Source: Pochonia chlamydosporia 170 (lineage: Eukaryota; Ascomycota; Sordariomycetes; Hypocreales; Clavicipitaceae). Taken from it: a DNA stretch of 64,000 nucleotides. The stretch is from positions 1,302,001 to 1,366,000 of the forward strand of contig NC_035792.1 in NCBI RefSeq assembly GCF_001653235.2. The letters are read 5' to 3'. This document shows positions 26,632-38,512 of this stretch, piece by piece (position 1 is the stretch's first letter; every line of letters starts with the position of its first letter). The notes below the pieces were generated by a model, which was not told the DNA's origin, searched no databases, and saw nothing but the letters and a program-made list of their open reading frames with translations. Position numbers and translations under genes: made by a program.

Positions 26632-28276
26632 GGGCGGCTGTGGCAGATGCGAGGAAGTTTATATTAACTTTAGGATGATGCCGAGGTGAGAGTGTGGAGT
26701 TGATTACTATGCAGAGTGTATGAGCCGAGGTGTTGATGTCCTCGGTGAAGATGGACCAAGGGGTTGAAGTAAATTGGATATTTTGACAGTTAATGGCAAA
26801 ACTTTTGAGAGGTTGAAAGTTTGTTACGAGAATCAACCCTATCGTCAACGGTTAGGTAGCAATACTTGTAGTATCAGCCGCGGAAGCTGAGGACAATTCT
26901 GCGGAGGTGATGAGTAATGTCGGTGCGAAGTCGTGATTGATGACCCGTTATGACGGCCCGCCGGCGTCGGCCCAATGACCGGCATTGTACAAACCGCACC
27001 TTCAACGTAATGTATCTAACAAACGGTCAAATGCAAATTATGTGTCATTCTACTCAATGTGGATAAATCACCGGACCTATGTTGCGATAGACACAGAAAG
27101 GCAGCGATCCTATTCCCTGAGGCTTTGCCGTAGGAAAGGAGCATTATTTCGATATCGGAGACAATTGCAGGGTAGAGACATGGCCAATTGGAAGGTGGAA
27201 GGAACCACCGACGCCGTCACAATGGGTGCAAGAAACTCAGCTTCTATCTTTGGCAATATCTCAATTGCATCGAAATCGAAATCTGGTGTGAGCGGCATCA
27301 ACTTCAGCCAAATTTATCCCCTCGCTCTGATCAACTATTGGACCGTCACCAATCAATGACGACGCCAAAGCCTCTTCTTATATGAATCTTGGGTGGTTCG
27401 AGATGCCCGCCATGCCGCATCCGTTTCGGGCACCGTCATGGTGACAGAAGCACAAGAGGATGATTGCTCGGGGTGCGCAACGCCCCACTAACTACCACTT
27501 CCAGATATCACTATATACCTCTTCCTTGGAGTGCAATTACCATGTTCGCTCGGGCCTTGCCCTCACTTCCCAGTAAATTTAGGGACTAAAACTCTGTCCT
27601 TGCCTGCGGCGCTGCGATTACAATTGCCAATCCGGCAGCGCATACGCTGTCCTGCCGGACTTAAGGAATTCAGTTGGTAGCCAGGTGCCTTGCAAAAAAG
27701 TTAGTGGCCTGGAAGGGAAGTTAGTGGGGCGTTGCGCACCCCGAGCAATCCTCAAGCACAAGCCACCGACTTGGCTTTACCATTTACCCACCACCAGAAT
27801 TCCCATGGCACTCAAATTGGGTGCAACAAGCTCGGATGAAACCCAGTGGCCCCCGGTGTCAGGTCCCCCCCTGCCACAGTTCACCAAATGCTAGCAGACA
27901 GCTGGGCCAAGATCGCCTCGCTGAACCCAGACAAGGAAAACCATGCTGCAAGGCGGCAGGCCCAGAAAAAATCTGATTCCCATCTCGATTTTTGGCTTGC
28001 CATGCCTGGCCTCGGCAGCCCCGTGAAATTCTTCACTCTCCCACCATCACTTCCATTTTCCTTTCCTTTTTCATCAAATTGTTTCTGGTCAGATGGGGAG
28101 AAGGAGATTTGGAACACAGTCATCGGTTTCTTTTGTCTCGCCTGCTAGTCTTTAAGTAGTCTGGCATAGCATCCCTGGTTTACAACAACCTGTCGCTCTT
28201 GACGATTTATTCGGCCGAATCCGACGTACTCAGATTGATCCTGGTCGGGACGTCAAACAGCTGCAAGCTTGTCACC
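26632..28276. other. Intergenic, NPY1 / PQ-loop gene, containing a MITE-like element
   Basis: These divergent upstream regions span 1.6 kb. The main content is the inverted-repeat element at 27456-27753, described separately. Nothing else supportable as coding is seen. Confidence 0.6.
27456..27753. mobile_element. MITE-like non-autonomous DNA transposon
   Basis: The left end (27456 onward) and the reverse complement of the right end (27753 backward) match over about 48 bases. The matching blocks include a perfect 30-base core at 27463-27492 and 27720-27749. The ends begin GAGGATTGCTCGGGGTGCGC, with a 3-base insertion in the left copy. Immediately outside lie direct repeats AAGCACAA at 27448-27455 and 27754-27761, consistent with an 8-bp (or 9-bp, if the following G is counted) target-site duplication. 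The 298-bp element encodes nothing. The right half also has a subterminal hairpin, TCCGGCAG at 27631-27638 paired with 27652-27659. An 8-9 bp duplication fits hAT or Mutator-type transposases, and no transposase is present in this window. Confidence 0.85.
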
Positions 28277-29725
28277 ATGGCTCCTCCGTTGGCCAATTTG
28301 CATCTGGATGTCGAAGCTATTTCAGGAATCTGCGGGTAAGTTTATTCCTCGTGTGTAACCTTTTCGCTCTGCAGCTTGGTTGGCCTGTCTCATGAGCTCG
28401 AGCTCAGTGTGACGTATTCGGAAGCTTGATCCGGTGGGACCGTGTTCATTGCTATGCAATGTTGCAATGCGGCATCCACGAAGTAAAAAGCAACACGTTC
28501 AGCCAAGCAAATCATCGGACGCATGTACCGAGCACACAACGTCCTTTGATTCCTCGAAGTTATCGCTTGCAATGAATCGTTGAATGCTAATTGACTGTTA
28601 TCAATCCAGCTCAATCTCAATCGCATGCTGGGGTATGTTCCACCATCAAACTGAGCTTTGCGCTTCGATGCTAACCATCCCAAGTCATCGTCTTCACACC
28701 GCAGCTGATCGCGAACTGGAGATCCAGCTCTGCTGAAGCACTTTCTATACAATTTATTATCGTGTGGTTAATTGGAGATGTCTTCAATATCGCTGGCGCC
28801 GTCCTTCAGGGTGTTCTGCCGACCATGGTATGTTTGGTCATTTCCCTTCGAACTCTACGTAAGCTAATGGTGCGTACCATAGATTATCCTTGCCGTGTAC
28901 TATACATTGGCCGATATAGTCCTTCTAGGCCAGTGCTTCTACTATCGAGGATTCACATGGCGTGACGAACCCGCAACACCTACCCCCAAGCCAACCCCTC
29001 AGCTCAACGGCCACGCAAACGAACGAACCGCTCTACTAGGAGACCATGACCACAGGGAGCGTCGCGGGTCTGACTGGACTGGCTTATCACTTACCGTTCC
29101 GCACATTGCTCATACCGAACCACCACCGCCTCCGCCGAGCACGCTGCAGACTTTGATATGGAATGGTTCGATTGTTCTCATGGTCTGCACTGCCGGCATC
29201 TTGGGCTGGTGGCTTGGCGAGTCGGCCACTGGTAGCGACAAGGCACCCAAGGCTGGTGGAGAAGATGCCATCGAATTCAACGTACTGGGGCAATTCTTTG
29301 GCTACCTATGCGCCGTTTTCTACATTGCGTCTCGTGTCCCACAGCTCATCCTGAATTACCGCCGCAAAACTACAGAAGGCCTTAGTATGCTGTTCTTCAT
29401 ATTTGCATGCCTGGGAAACGTCACGTACGTCTTATCGATCTTTGCCTATGAGCCTCAGTGCAAGCATGACAAGTGCAAGCCTGGCGAAGCAGGACGCATA
29501 TACGGTCGATATATGCTCCTCAACCTTAGCTGGCTGGCCGGTGCGTTAGTAACGCTCTTTATGGATCTCGTCGTCTTTTGCCAGTACTTCTACTATTCAA
29601 AAAATGATCTGGAAGAGGAGGCTGTATTCTCTGAAGAAGCGAGGATTTCAGGGGAGCATGAGAGAGAAGAGAGTCACTTTGACCACCGACCATTGCTTCA
29701 GCGAGGCGACTCAGAGAATCCCTAA
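28277..29725 (+). CDS. PQ-loop repeat transporter (vacuolar/lysosomal amino acid transporter family, Ypq/Rtc2-like)
   Basis: Four exons (28277-28335, 28610-28632, 28685-28827, 28883-29725) encode 355 residues. Exon 2 is only 23 bases and the first intron is long for this genome (274 bases). Seven hydrophobic segments are arranged as two halves, each with a PQ motif: TPQLIANW near residue 32 and VPQLILNY near residue 227. A hydrophilic loop with Pro-rich and Arg/Asp stretches links the halves. Yeast Ypq1-3 and human PQLC2 export cationic amino acids from the vacuole or lysosome. The motif after each PQ (SSSAEALS, KTTEGLS) agrees with that branch. An acidic tail follows the last helix, and an (E/D)xxxLL-like sorting signal near HRPLLQ could direct it to the vacuole, which is an inference. 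Confidence 0.9.
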
Positions 29726-31056
29726 TTTAATGATGACGAAAAAAATATGGAACACAGCACAAAAAAGAGGAACGAACTGGAAGTAGCAAAAAAAATAGTA
29801 CAAACGGCGTTTGGGCATTCAAAAGGAGGCCACTGATTTTGCTATGGCAAATTGCCATGGAGGGAATGCTTGATAAATGCTTGGCGTTTTGTTTGACAAA
29901 GGGACAGCAATGCTGCACAACATTCATTTATGGTCATCATACACTGTATATTAAATGGGCCAAATGGTCATGGAATATTAAATCCCGTAATTTAACACTT
30001 CATACCCGGAAAAATAAAGATCATGCCTTGAGCAAGATGTACATTGTGAGCTCTTTGATAATTCAGTTGGTGGTCTCTTGGCAAGGACCAGGGAGCTTCA
30101 AGTGCCAACTGCCAGGTCCGAGAACATGGGCGACTCAGGACACTCCAACCTGCCCCACCCAAATTGTGCCCCACATTGATTTTTTTTTCTTGCTCCTATA
30201 TAAGGCGTGCCACCCCAATCAACTCTTTTTCCTTTCTCCTTTCTTAATTCTACATCATCAGTTGGGATTGAACTATTAACCGTCATGTTAATTTTTTAAT
30301 TTCATACGGAAGACTTCGCTACGGCGACTTGCTGCTAGGCATCCTCCCAAGTGGGTGTTTGGCCGTTCCCGGTCTCCCAGAGTAAAGAAGCTACCCACCT
30401 ATCACGTACTCTCGATATTCTTGTTGCTGTCCGTGTTGAGGTAGTTGCGACATACTTTCATGGAGAGTAGGACTTGTTATTTAATGCAGCGTAGAGGTAG
30501 GAGCCAGCCGAAGTGGTTTCCACCGTACTTAAGTATCAGTTCAAAAGCTCGTTCGGCCTGGAATGGCCTGTGTTTTGACTGCATCTGGGTCAGAATCGAA
30601 ATCGTAGACATCACGTCCCAGGCTGGGAATGAAGCAGTTGACGACGAATCTTGCAACGAACACAACAACCGCGTAGCGGGCCTGGACGAATTGTTCATCC
30701 CAATTCTACGCTACATCGTTCGCATTCATAATGAGCATGTTTGATTCACCCAACATTGTCAAATTTGTGCGAGAGTTATCCGCGTCGTTATCGGGCGACA
30801 ATCCGCAGTGATTTTCGCCCTCACATTCAGGGACTGCACGTGACTGTCGGAATTTGTAGCTGTGCACGGACCACTGGGTCGGAAAGCGCGACTGGCCGCA
30901 GAGAAATTTTTGGAAAGTGTCCGTCATTCGGGGAGTGTTCCAATCTGCGGCTTATCACCCTCTCCTTGCCAATCCGTCCTTTCCAACCCCACGGATAGCT
31001 ATCTTGTCCCAGGCGTAGCTCGAACAATTCGAATATCCTGCAACGAGCGATTCGAC
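29726..31056. other. Intergenic, PQ-loop gene / TIM23
   Basis: This contains the 3' flank of the PQ-loop gene and the TIM23 promoter side. A GCACGTGAC E-box-like element (Cbf1/bHLH-type core CACGTG) lies near 30836, about 220 bases before the TIM23 start. No coding exon is supported. Confidence 0.5.
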
Positions 31057-31825
31057 ATGTCTTCGCTTTGGAATGCCTTCACCGGCGGCAACAAGCCGCG
31101 CCAGCAGCAACAAGAACAGACACATGTCTTCGATGCGCCGGCCCCTTCATCGCCGACTGCCTTCGACCCGTCGCAGGGCCAGGGAGTTGAGGCCTTCCTC
31201 CAGAACTCTTCATTCGCTGATCCCTCACAACTGCATCCCCTTGCCGGACTGAACAAGGACACTCTCGAGTACCTGAGCCTCGAGGATTCTGCTCTTTCCG
31301 AGCTCCCTGGTGGCCAGTCCGTCCTGCCGTCACGAGGGTTTACCGATGATCTCTGTTACGGTACCGGTATCACATATTTGACGGCGCTGTCGATAGGAGG
31401 CGCTTGGGGTCTGCAAGACGGCCTGAAGAAGTCTGTTGGACAGCCTCCCAAGCTGCGAATGAACGCTATTCTCAATGGCATGACACGGAGAGGACCCTTC
31501 CTGGGTAACTCGGCTGGTGTTGTCGCCATTGTGTACAACTGCATCAACTCGTTGATTGGTAGCCTTCGTGGCAAACATGACGCTGCCAACACGGTTGCTT
31601 CTGGTTTCCTTAGTGGTGTGGTTTTCAAGAGCACCCGTGGTGTTCGGTCAATGATGATTTCTGGTGGTGTTGTCGGCTCCGTTGCCGGCGTCTGGGCTGT
31701 GAGTCAATTACCATTATCAATGCGCTGAGATGAGAAATACTGACAGGTCTTCTCCTTGCTTCAAGATTGTACGACGATCATTCTTCCCTATTCCTGAGCC
31801 TGCGGCTCCTATTGAAAACCTGTGA
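31057..31825 (+). CDS. TIM23: Tim23, channel subunit of the mitochondrial presequence translocase
   Basis: Exon 1 is 31057-31698 and exon 2 is 31766-31825 with a 67-base intron, giving 233 residues. The N-terminal third is hydrophilic and Gln-rich, matching the intermembrane-space receptor region. The C-terminal half holds the Tim17/22/23 domain with four hydrophobic segments and Gly-rich packing motifs (CYGTGITYLTALSIGGAWG, and the later SGGVVGSVAGVWA). Splicing restores the expected basic tail starting IVRRSFFPIPEP, whereas unspliced reading ends in an unrelated short tail. Tim23 forms the inner-membrane import channel with Tim17 and Tim50. There is no cleavable presequence, as expected. 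Confidence 0.93.
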
Positions 31826-32864
31826 TTTTAATTTCATATGTTTGGACGAGTGGCATCGTCATCAACCACCTCGACATTTACAAACGCCCCTAATCTAGAA
31901 AACACCACGGCCGGGTAGAAGGACATTCAAAAAAGCAAAAGGGACAGAACATGGATGACGGATGAGAAAATTGTACGGATATGGCGGCGACCGATTATGC
32001 CCCTTGTATATGCCGAAATAGCAGATTTCGGCGGAGTTTTTCTTTACGGTGGCATTTGTCATGGATGATCTCTCCTCCCATGAACTCAGTGTACATTATT
32101 ACATCAGGTAACCAGCGAGCATTAGACCATACAGGAAGAGGCGTCTGGTCTACAATTTATATGATTGGATTATAAATGTGTGGGCTGATTACAAAAGTGA
32201 ATTGAAAGGGGAATATCTCCACTAGAGAGCAGTGAATCTACATCCGGCAAAGATGGGCCTTGGATTTTGTCGGTGTAATAGGATCAAACAATTGCAGCTG
32301 GCAAGCTCTAGGCCGGCTATACTACGAACAGTTTCCGAATCACACGGGTTGCTCCCTTTCCTCTCATCATTGCGGTCTACCAAGTCTGACATTGTCGATT
32401 CCTGTCGCCCACGTCATACAAACTGTTTCCCAAGACATCTTGATCAGACAAAAGATCGAAATGTGCCTCCCTTGCTTTCCTTGGACGTGGACGCAATACG
32501 AAGATCCTCTGGATACGTTACCAGAACAATCTGTCTGGATACACGATGGCAATGCTTGGGCTTTGCAGCAAATAGTAAGTATCATTTCTCTACGATTTGG
32601 TTGGTTGGCAGTCTGTGTGCAGCAACGGTCTGGCTGGCAATAAAAAAAACAAGGTGAGGTGAGCCGAAAGTGAGCAGTGAACCTCAGCTCTCGCTTCACA
32701 GTGCATCTTTGTTTACACCAGACCATACTTGAGTACTTGACCAGATTTTCGTTGTTCCTTCCTACCTTCTCCTCCTCTCTTCCTCAACATTGCTTCTTCC
32801 TTATTTTTCCATCTTCACCCTCATTCCGGTTACAAATGCCCTCTACAACGGCCACCTGCTAGCC
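31826..32864. other. Intergenic, TIM23 / proline-rich gene
   Basis: No recognisable gene. A 141-codon open frame at 32232-32657 shows no domain and no coding-like composition. The last 30 bases contain a nine-codon upstream open frame (32836-32862), described in the findings. Confidence 0.5.
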
Positions 32865-34063
32865 ATGCCCGAGGCAGTGGTCGACTCCAAATCTCCCAAG
32901 CCTAGTCGTCCTCTTTCCAAAGGCGACAATCCTCCTCCTCGTCACGCTCACTTTGACCTCCCCAACCCGAAAGCAAAACCCTCCGCAGCCAACGATATCA
33001 ATCCTGAAGAAAAGGCTCCGAAAAACACACAGCCCGACTCCCACCCACAAGTCGGTCAGCCGCCTCTTCCCAATCTCAACCGTCCCCCTTCTGGCCAGTG
33101 GTACACAGCTGTCGATCCGACTCGCAGTGTAAATCTTCCTGGTGCGCAGCCGGCATACGCACAATCCTACTTTTCTCATCCTCATCCTCAAGGTGGCCAT
33201 TTTCAACAAACTTTTGTTCACGGAGGGCCTTATCAAGCTCCCAACATGGGTGACTATCAGAATTGCGTGCCTCCTCCTATGGGGGTGAATTTTCAGCCTC
33301 CTGTGCCGGATACTACTTTTGGACCGATTCCGCACGTTTACGTGCCTAGGTTTGATGGTGTTCCCGTGTATGGGGGCGGTGTTCAAGTTTGTTCTCCTTC
33401 GTTTTTGTCTTCTTCCCCTTATTTTGTTTCTGCTCCGCCCTCTCCGCCAACGATAACCGTGGTTATGCCCAAGACGTTTTATCTCGGGGGGTACAACTAT
33501 GCAAGTGCTCGTTACTGTACAATCTCTTACTTCAAAATTATGCTTCATACTCCGTCCTTGATAAACAAGCTAACATCGCGCAGCAACCAGTGGCAGCTAC
33601 GCCGGGCTACGTTCTCCAACCGGGCATGATGCCCATGCAGCAGCCCGTCATGCTCAACGGCCAAGCCTACGTGCCTGCTCCTAGTATGCCCAGCCAGCCC
33701 ATGATGAGCACAGCGGCTGGCATCCCAGCTCCCATGATGGCCACCACCGCCCCGGGAGTAGCTGGCCCCGTCCCCATCATCCCAGGTAATCCCCCTCCTT
33801 CCACTGCCATGCCCGACGTATCTGGCATGGGGCGCACGCCCAACGAGGAGATGCTCCGCCAGGTTGAGTTTGCGTACAGCAACCGCCTGTTTGAGCCGCA
33901 GGACTTTAAGCCTGCTGATGATGATCCTTCTCGTTTCTACTATGTTCGTGAGGTTGACGGGAACTGGACCCAGCGCAACCGTTTTACTATTGATCACATG
34001 GGAGATTGCAGATGGTATGTCACTGATGAGGGGTGGTTTTATGCCGTGAGATTGCCAGATTGA
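32865..34063 (+). CDS. Proline-rich protein of unknown function
   Basis: I do not recognise this protein. Exon 1 (32865-33386) and exon 2 (33584-34063) are joined by a 197-base intron (GTTTGT donor, CGCAG acceptor), and only this donor is in phase with the open downstream frame. The product is 333 residues. Residues 1-270 are low-complexity Pro, Gln, Ser and Met-rich with many PPP and QP steps. The last 60 residues are compact and charged (ARTPNEE-like start, then FYYVREVDGNWTQRNR and GDCRWYVTDEGWFYAVRLPD) and look like a small folded domain. No signal peptide or membrane segment is visible. The start was chosen at the first in-frame ATG. Confidence 0.65.
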
Positions 34064-34502
34064 GTAAGTTTGACTTGAGATGTTATTGAATCTGTGTAGT
34101 TGTGTATTGACAAGGGGTAGTCGTTCGTTTGGGGATAGATGACGAACAGTTTTGGTCCATGATTGATATGTGAGTTTTGTTATAATACATGTGCGGAATC
34201 TCGCTAACTATAGCCAGGCTGTGTCGGAACCAGGAACAATGGGAATTATGGCAGGATGTTACTTTAAGCCGCGTTGCAAGATACCAAACTCGCTAGACTA
34301 TGAGAATGCAAATTGGAACTTTTTTCAAAAACACCTTCATGTTTTTATGTGTATTGTCAGCTTTGACAACCATTGTATCCAGGTCTATGTTTACAGTACT
34401 ATACAATACCATCGCTTGCTCACACAGAGCACGATTAAAGCCGCTTCCATTCATGTCCTTTTCTCCGCATGCAAACATCACGCTCTATCAAATTCTAAAA
34501 AG
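34064..34502. other. Convergent 3' intergenic region
   Basis: This lies between the stop codons of the proline-rich gene and the GH47 mannosidase. I see nothing beyond presumed 3' untranslated sequence. Confidence 0.6.
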
Positions 34503-36343
<1,841 letters not shown>

Positions 36344-37348
36344 GGTGACGATGGCATTGGCATCTCCAGCTCTCGAAGCGTAGCGATGACAAGTCGAGCG
36401 AGTTGGGCGGGATAGGAGATGGTCGTGGAAAGTTGGTGGGATACCAGGCTTCTTCAGATCATTGCGGTATGCACCACCAACTGTCTCACTCGAGTCTGCA
36501 GTCGCGTGCCAGGGGTTCGGTAGGCTCTCTCCCGTTCAGATGGAGTTGGAGGATGGAGTTGCAGCTGATCTAGTGAGATTCGGGCTACCTTTCCCCGTAA
36601 ATGTGTGGATTCGACGCGGGCTTGGTGGGCAGATTCGTCGACGCCTTCCGGGTCCCATGTGCACCACCATGGTCCTCGCTCCATGACAGAAGCATCCTCT
36701 GAGACCAACAATGGATGGACATGTGGGCGGTGAAGTTGGTTCATTTGCATCAGCTGGTTTTAGGGGTGCAATTTTATGTAAGCTCTTCTTGCACCTTCCT
36801 GGGCAAGCTGGGTACCTACCTAGTAGATCATTGGCAGCCTTTTCTCCGTTTGCAAAATGGCGGGAAGTGGAGGAAGGGGCAACCACGGTTTGACTTAAGC
36901 ACTTGCTTCGCTCTCCGCGCTGTTGAATTCTGACGCCTATCCATTGACAAAACTCACCTACACATCAGCATCACAACATACAATGGCGGCAACTCCATCA
37001 AAGGGGTCCATCAACACCGTCTTGCGTCCATATGCAAAGCATCATCTCATGTGCACAATATGCTCACCAATGTGGTGCCACATTGGATCATGGTTATATC
37101 TCCTCCGTCCATGGTACACCAAGCCTGTTGCACGGGAATGCCCCGCGCTACAGCGACACCTTTCCATCATGTCAGGTTGACGTATGAGGTGCGTATGGAA
37201 TGGCACACGTTCGAACGAGATGCCGAATTATCTCCTCTATTTGAGATTCCCCTCATTTGAGGATTTGATCGTTTCTTTACATCTTTGCAATACCGAACAA
37301 CTTCACGAAACAATAACGACCAGCCACCTATCACGCACTGCATCCACA
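36344..37348. promoter_or_regulatory. Divergent promoter region, GH47 mannosidase / cyanase
   Basis: About 1 kb lies between two start codons on opposite strands. Open frames here overlap each other on both strands and show no coding character. Confidence 0.5.
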
Positions 37349-37995
37349 ATGCCTGAACAGCAACGCCTTGCCTCCATAGGTGTAAGTGTACAAGGCGCCC
37401 AAATTTCAATTCTCACCTCTCCATGAAGTCGAACCCGCTGTTAACCATTTCAGGCCAACGTCGACACTCGCCTCCCGCTTCATTGTAGCCTCCTCTTCCA
37501 GGCGAAAACTTCCAAGAACCTCACCTTTGCCCAAATCGCCGAACACCTTGGCCGCAGCGAGGTCGCCTGTGCTGCGCTGTTCTATGGCCAAGCCCAAGCT
37601 TCCAACGGAGATGTTGACAAACTAAGTGAGCTTCTGGGCGTAAATCGGGACGATCTCGCTGAGCAAATGACCGCTTTTCCGAATCGCGGTATATCAGTGG
37701 AGATGCCACCCACTGAACNAACCGCTTATCTATCGCCTTTATGAAGTTATCCAGAACTACGGTTATGCATACAAGGCTGTTATGAATGAGAAGTTTGGAG
37801 ATGGCATCATGAGTGGCGTTTGCTTCAAGACAGATGTCGACAAGGAGGTAGATGAAAATGGTGCAGCATGGGCAGTTATTACAATGAAAGGCAAATGGTG
37901 AGCACTTTTCGGAGCCCCTTTCTTCCCCCTATCTGGCAGATTTTGAGTTTGACTTGACTAATTATACCGGCAGGTTGCCATTTACTCGATTCTAG
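37349..37995 (+). CDS. cynS: Cyanate hydratase (cyanase), frame broken at an ambiguous base
   Basis: Three exons (37349-37381, 37454-37897, 37974-37995) encode about 164 residues with introns of 72 and 76 bases. The enzyme decomposes cyanate with bicarbonate to carbamate (then ammonia) and CO2. The N-terminal helix-turn-helix-like domain ([20 protein letters not shown]) and the C-terminal catalytic domain ending KGKWLPFTRF are clear. The catalytic trio is present: Arg and Glu in IYRLYEVIQ, and Ser in GIMSGVCF. The base at 37719 is N, and the frame shifts by one right there: downstream coding resumes at CCG CTT ATC after an apparent extra CNAA, so the exons sum to 499 bases (not a multiple of three). 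Because intact family sequence lies on both sides, I read this as an assembly error, not a pseudogene. Confidence 0.9.
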
Positions 37996-38512
37996 TGGCC
38001 GACCAGGATAGTCTTGGTGATTTAACCCAGATTGAGAATGCAGTCGCTCTTATAAAATATTGTGCGAGAACTATTGAGTAAATTGAACACTCTGAGGAAG
38101 AAGTAGCTCCTTTCCACTTGGCCTTTTGCCAGTCTTTCGTACAACTTACAAACCGGCGGCATGCAGTATTTCAAGATATGGGTTTTGGTACTTCCAGAGA
38201 CGGGCGGAGCATCATTAAAAGGCCAAGAAAACTGCGCATGGTCCATGACTCCATGTATGCGGACTGAGCCACCCCTCTCACAACTCAATGTTTTCCGCAC
38301 TTGATGCTTATGTGCAGCTCGCCAGAGGGAAAATGACCGTGGTGTAACACAACATGTACTCGGAAGAACAGTTGGTCGCCTCGTTGGGCCGATATCAGGC
38401 CACAGTTTCCATGATCTCCCGTTTTGACCTCATTAACTCAGTTCAGTCACATCATCTTGTAATGTGCGATGTATTGTAGCTCCAATCTACGCTGCCGGCG
38501 TCTTTCTTCGCC
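37996..38512. other. Intergenic, cyanase / STAND NTPase
   Basis: This is the 3' flank of cyanase and the promoter side of the STAND gene. Nothing else is recognisable. Confidence 0.5.

Noticed and set aside
32232..32657. 141-codon plus-strand frame before the proline-rich gene
   Set aside because: It is overlapped by other open frames of similar length and has no recognisable features.
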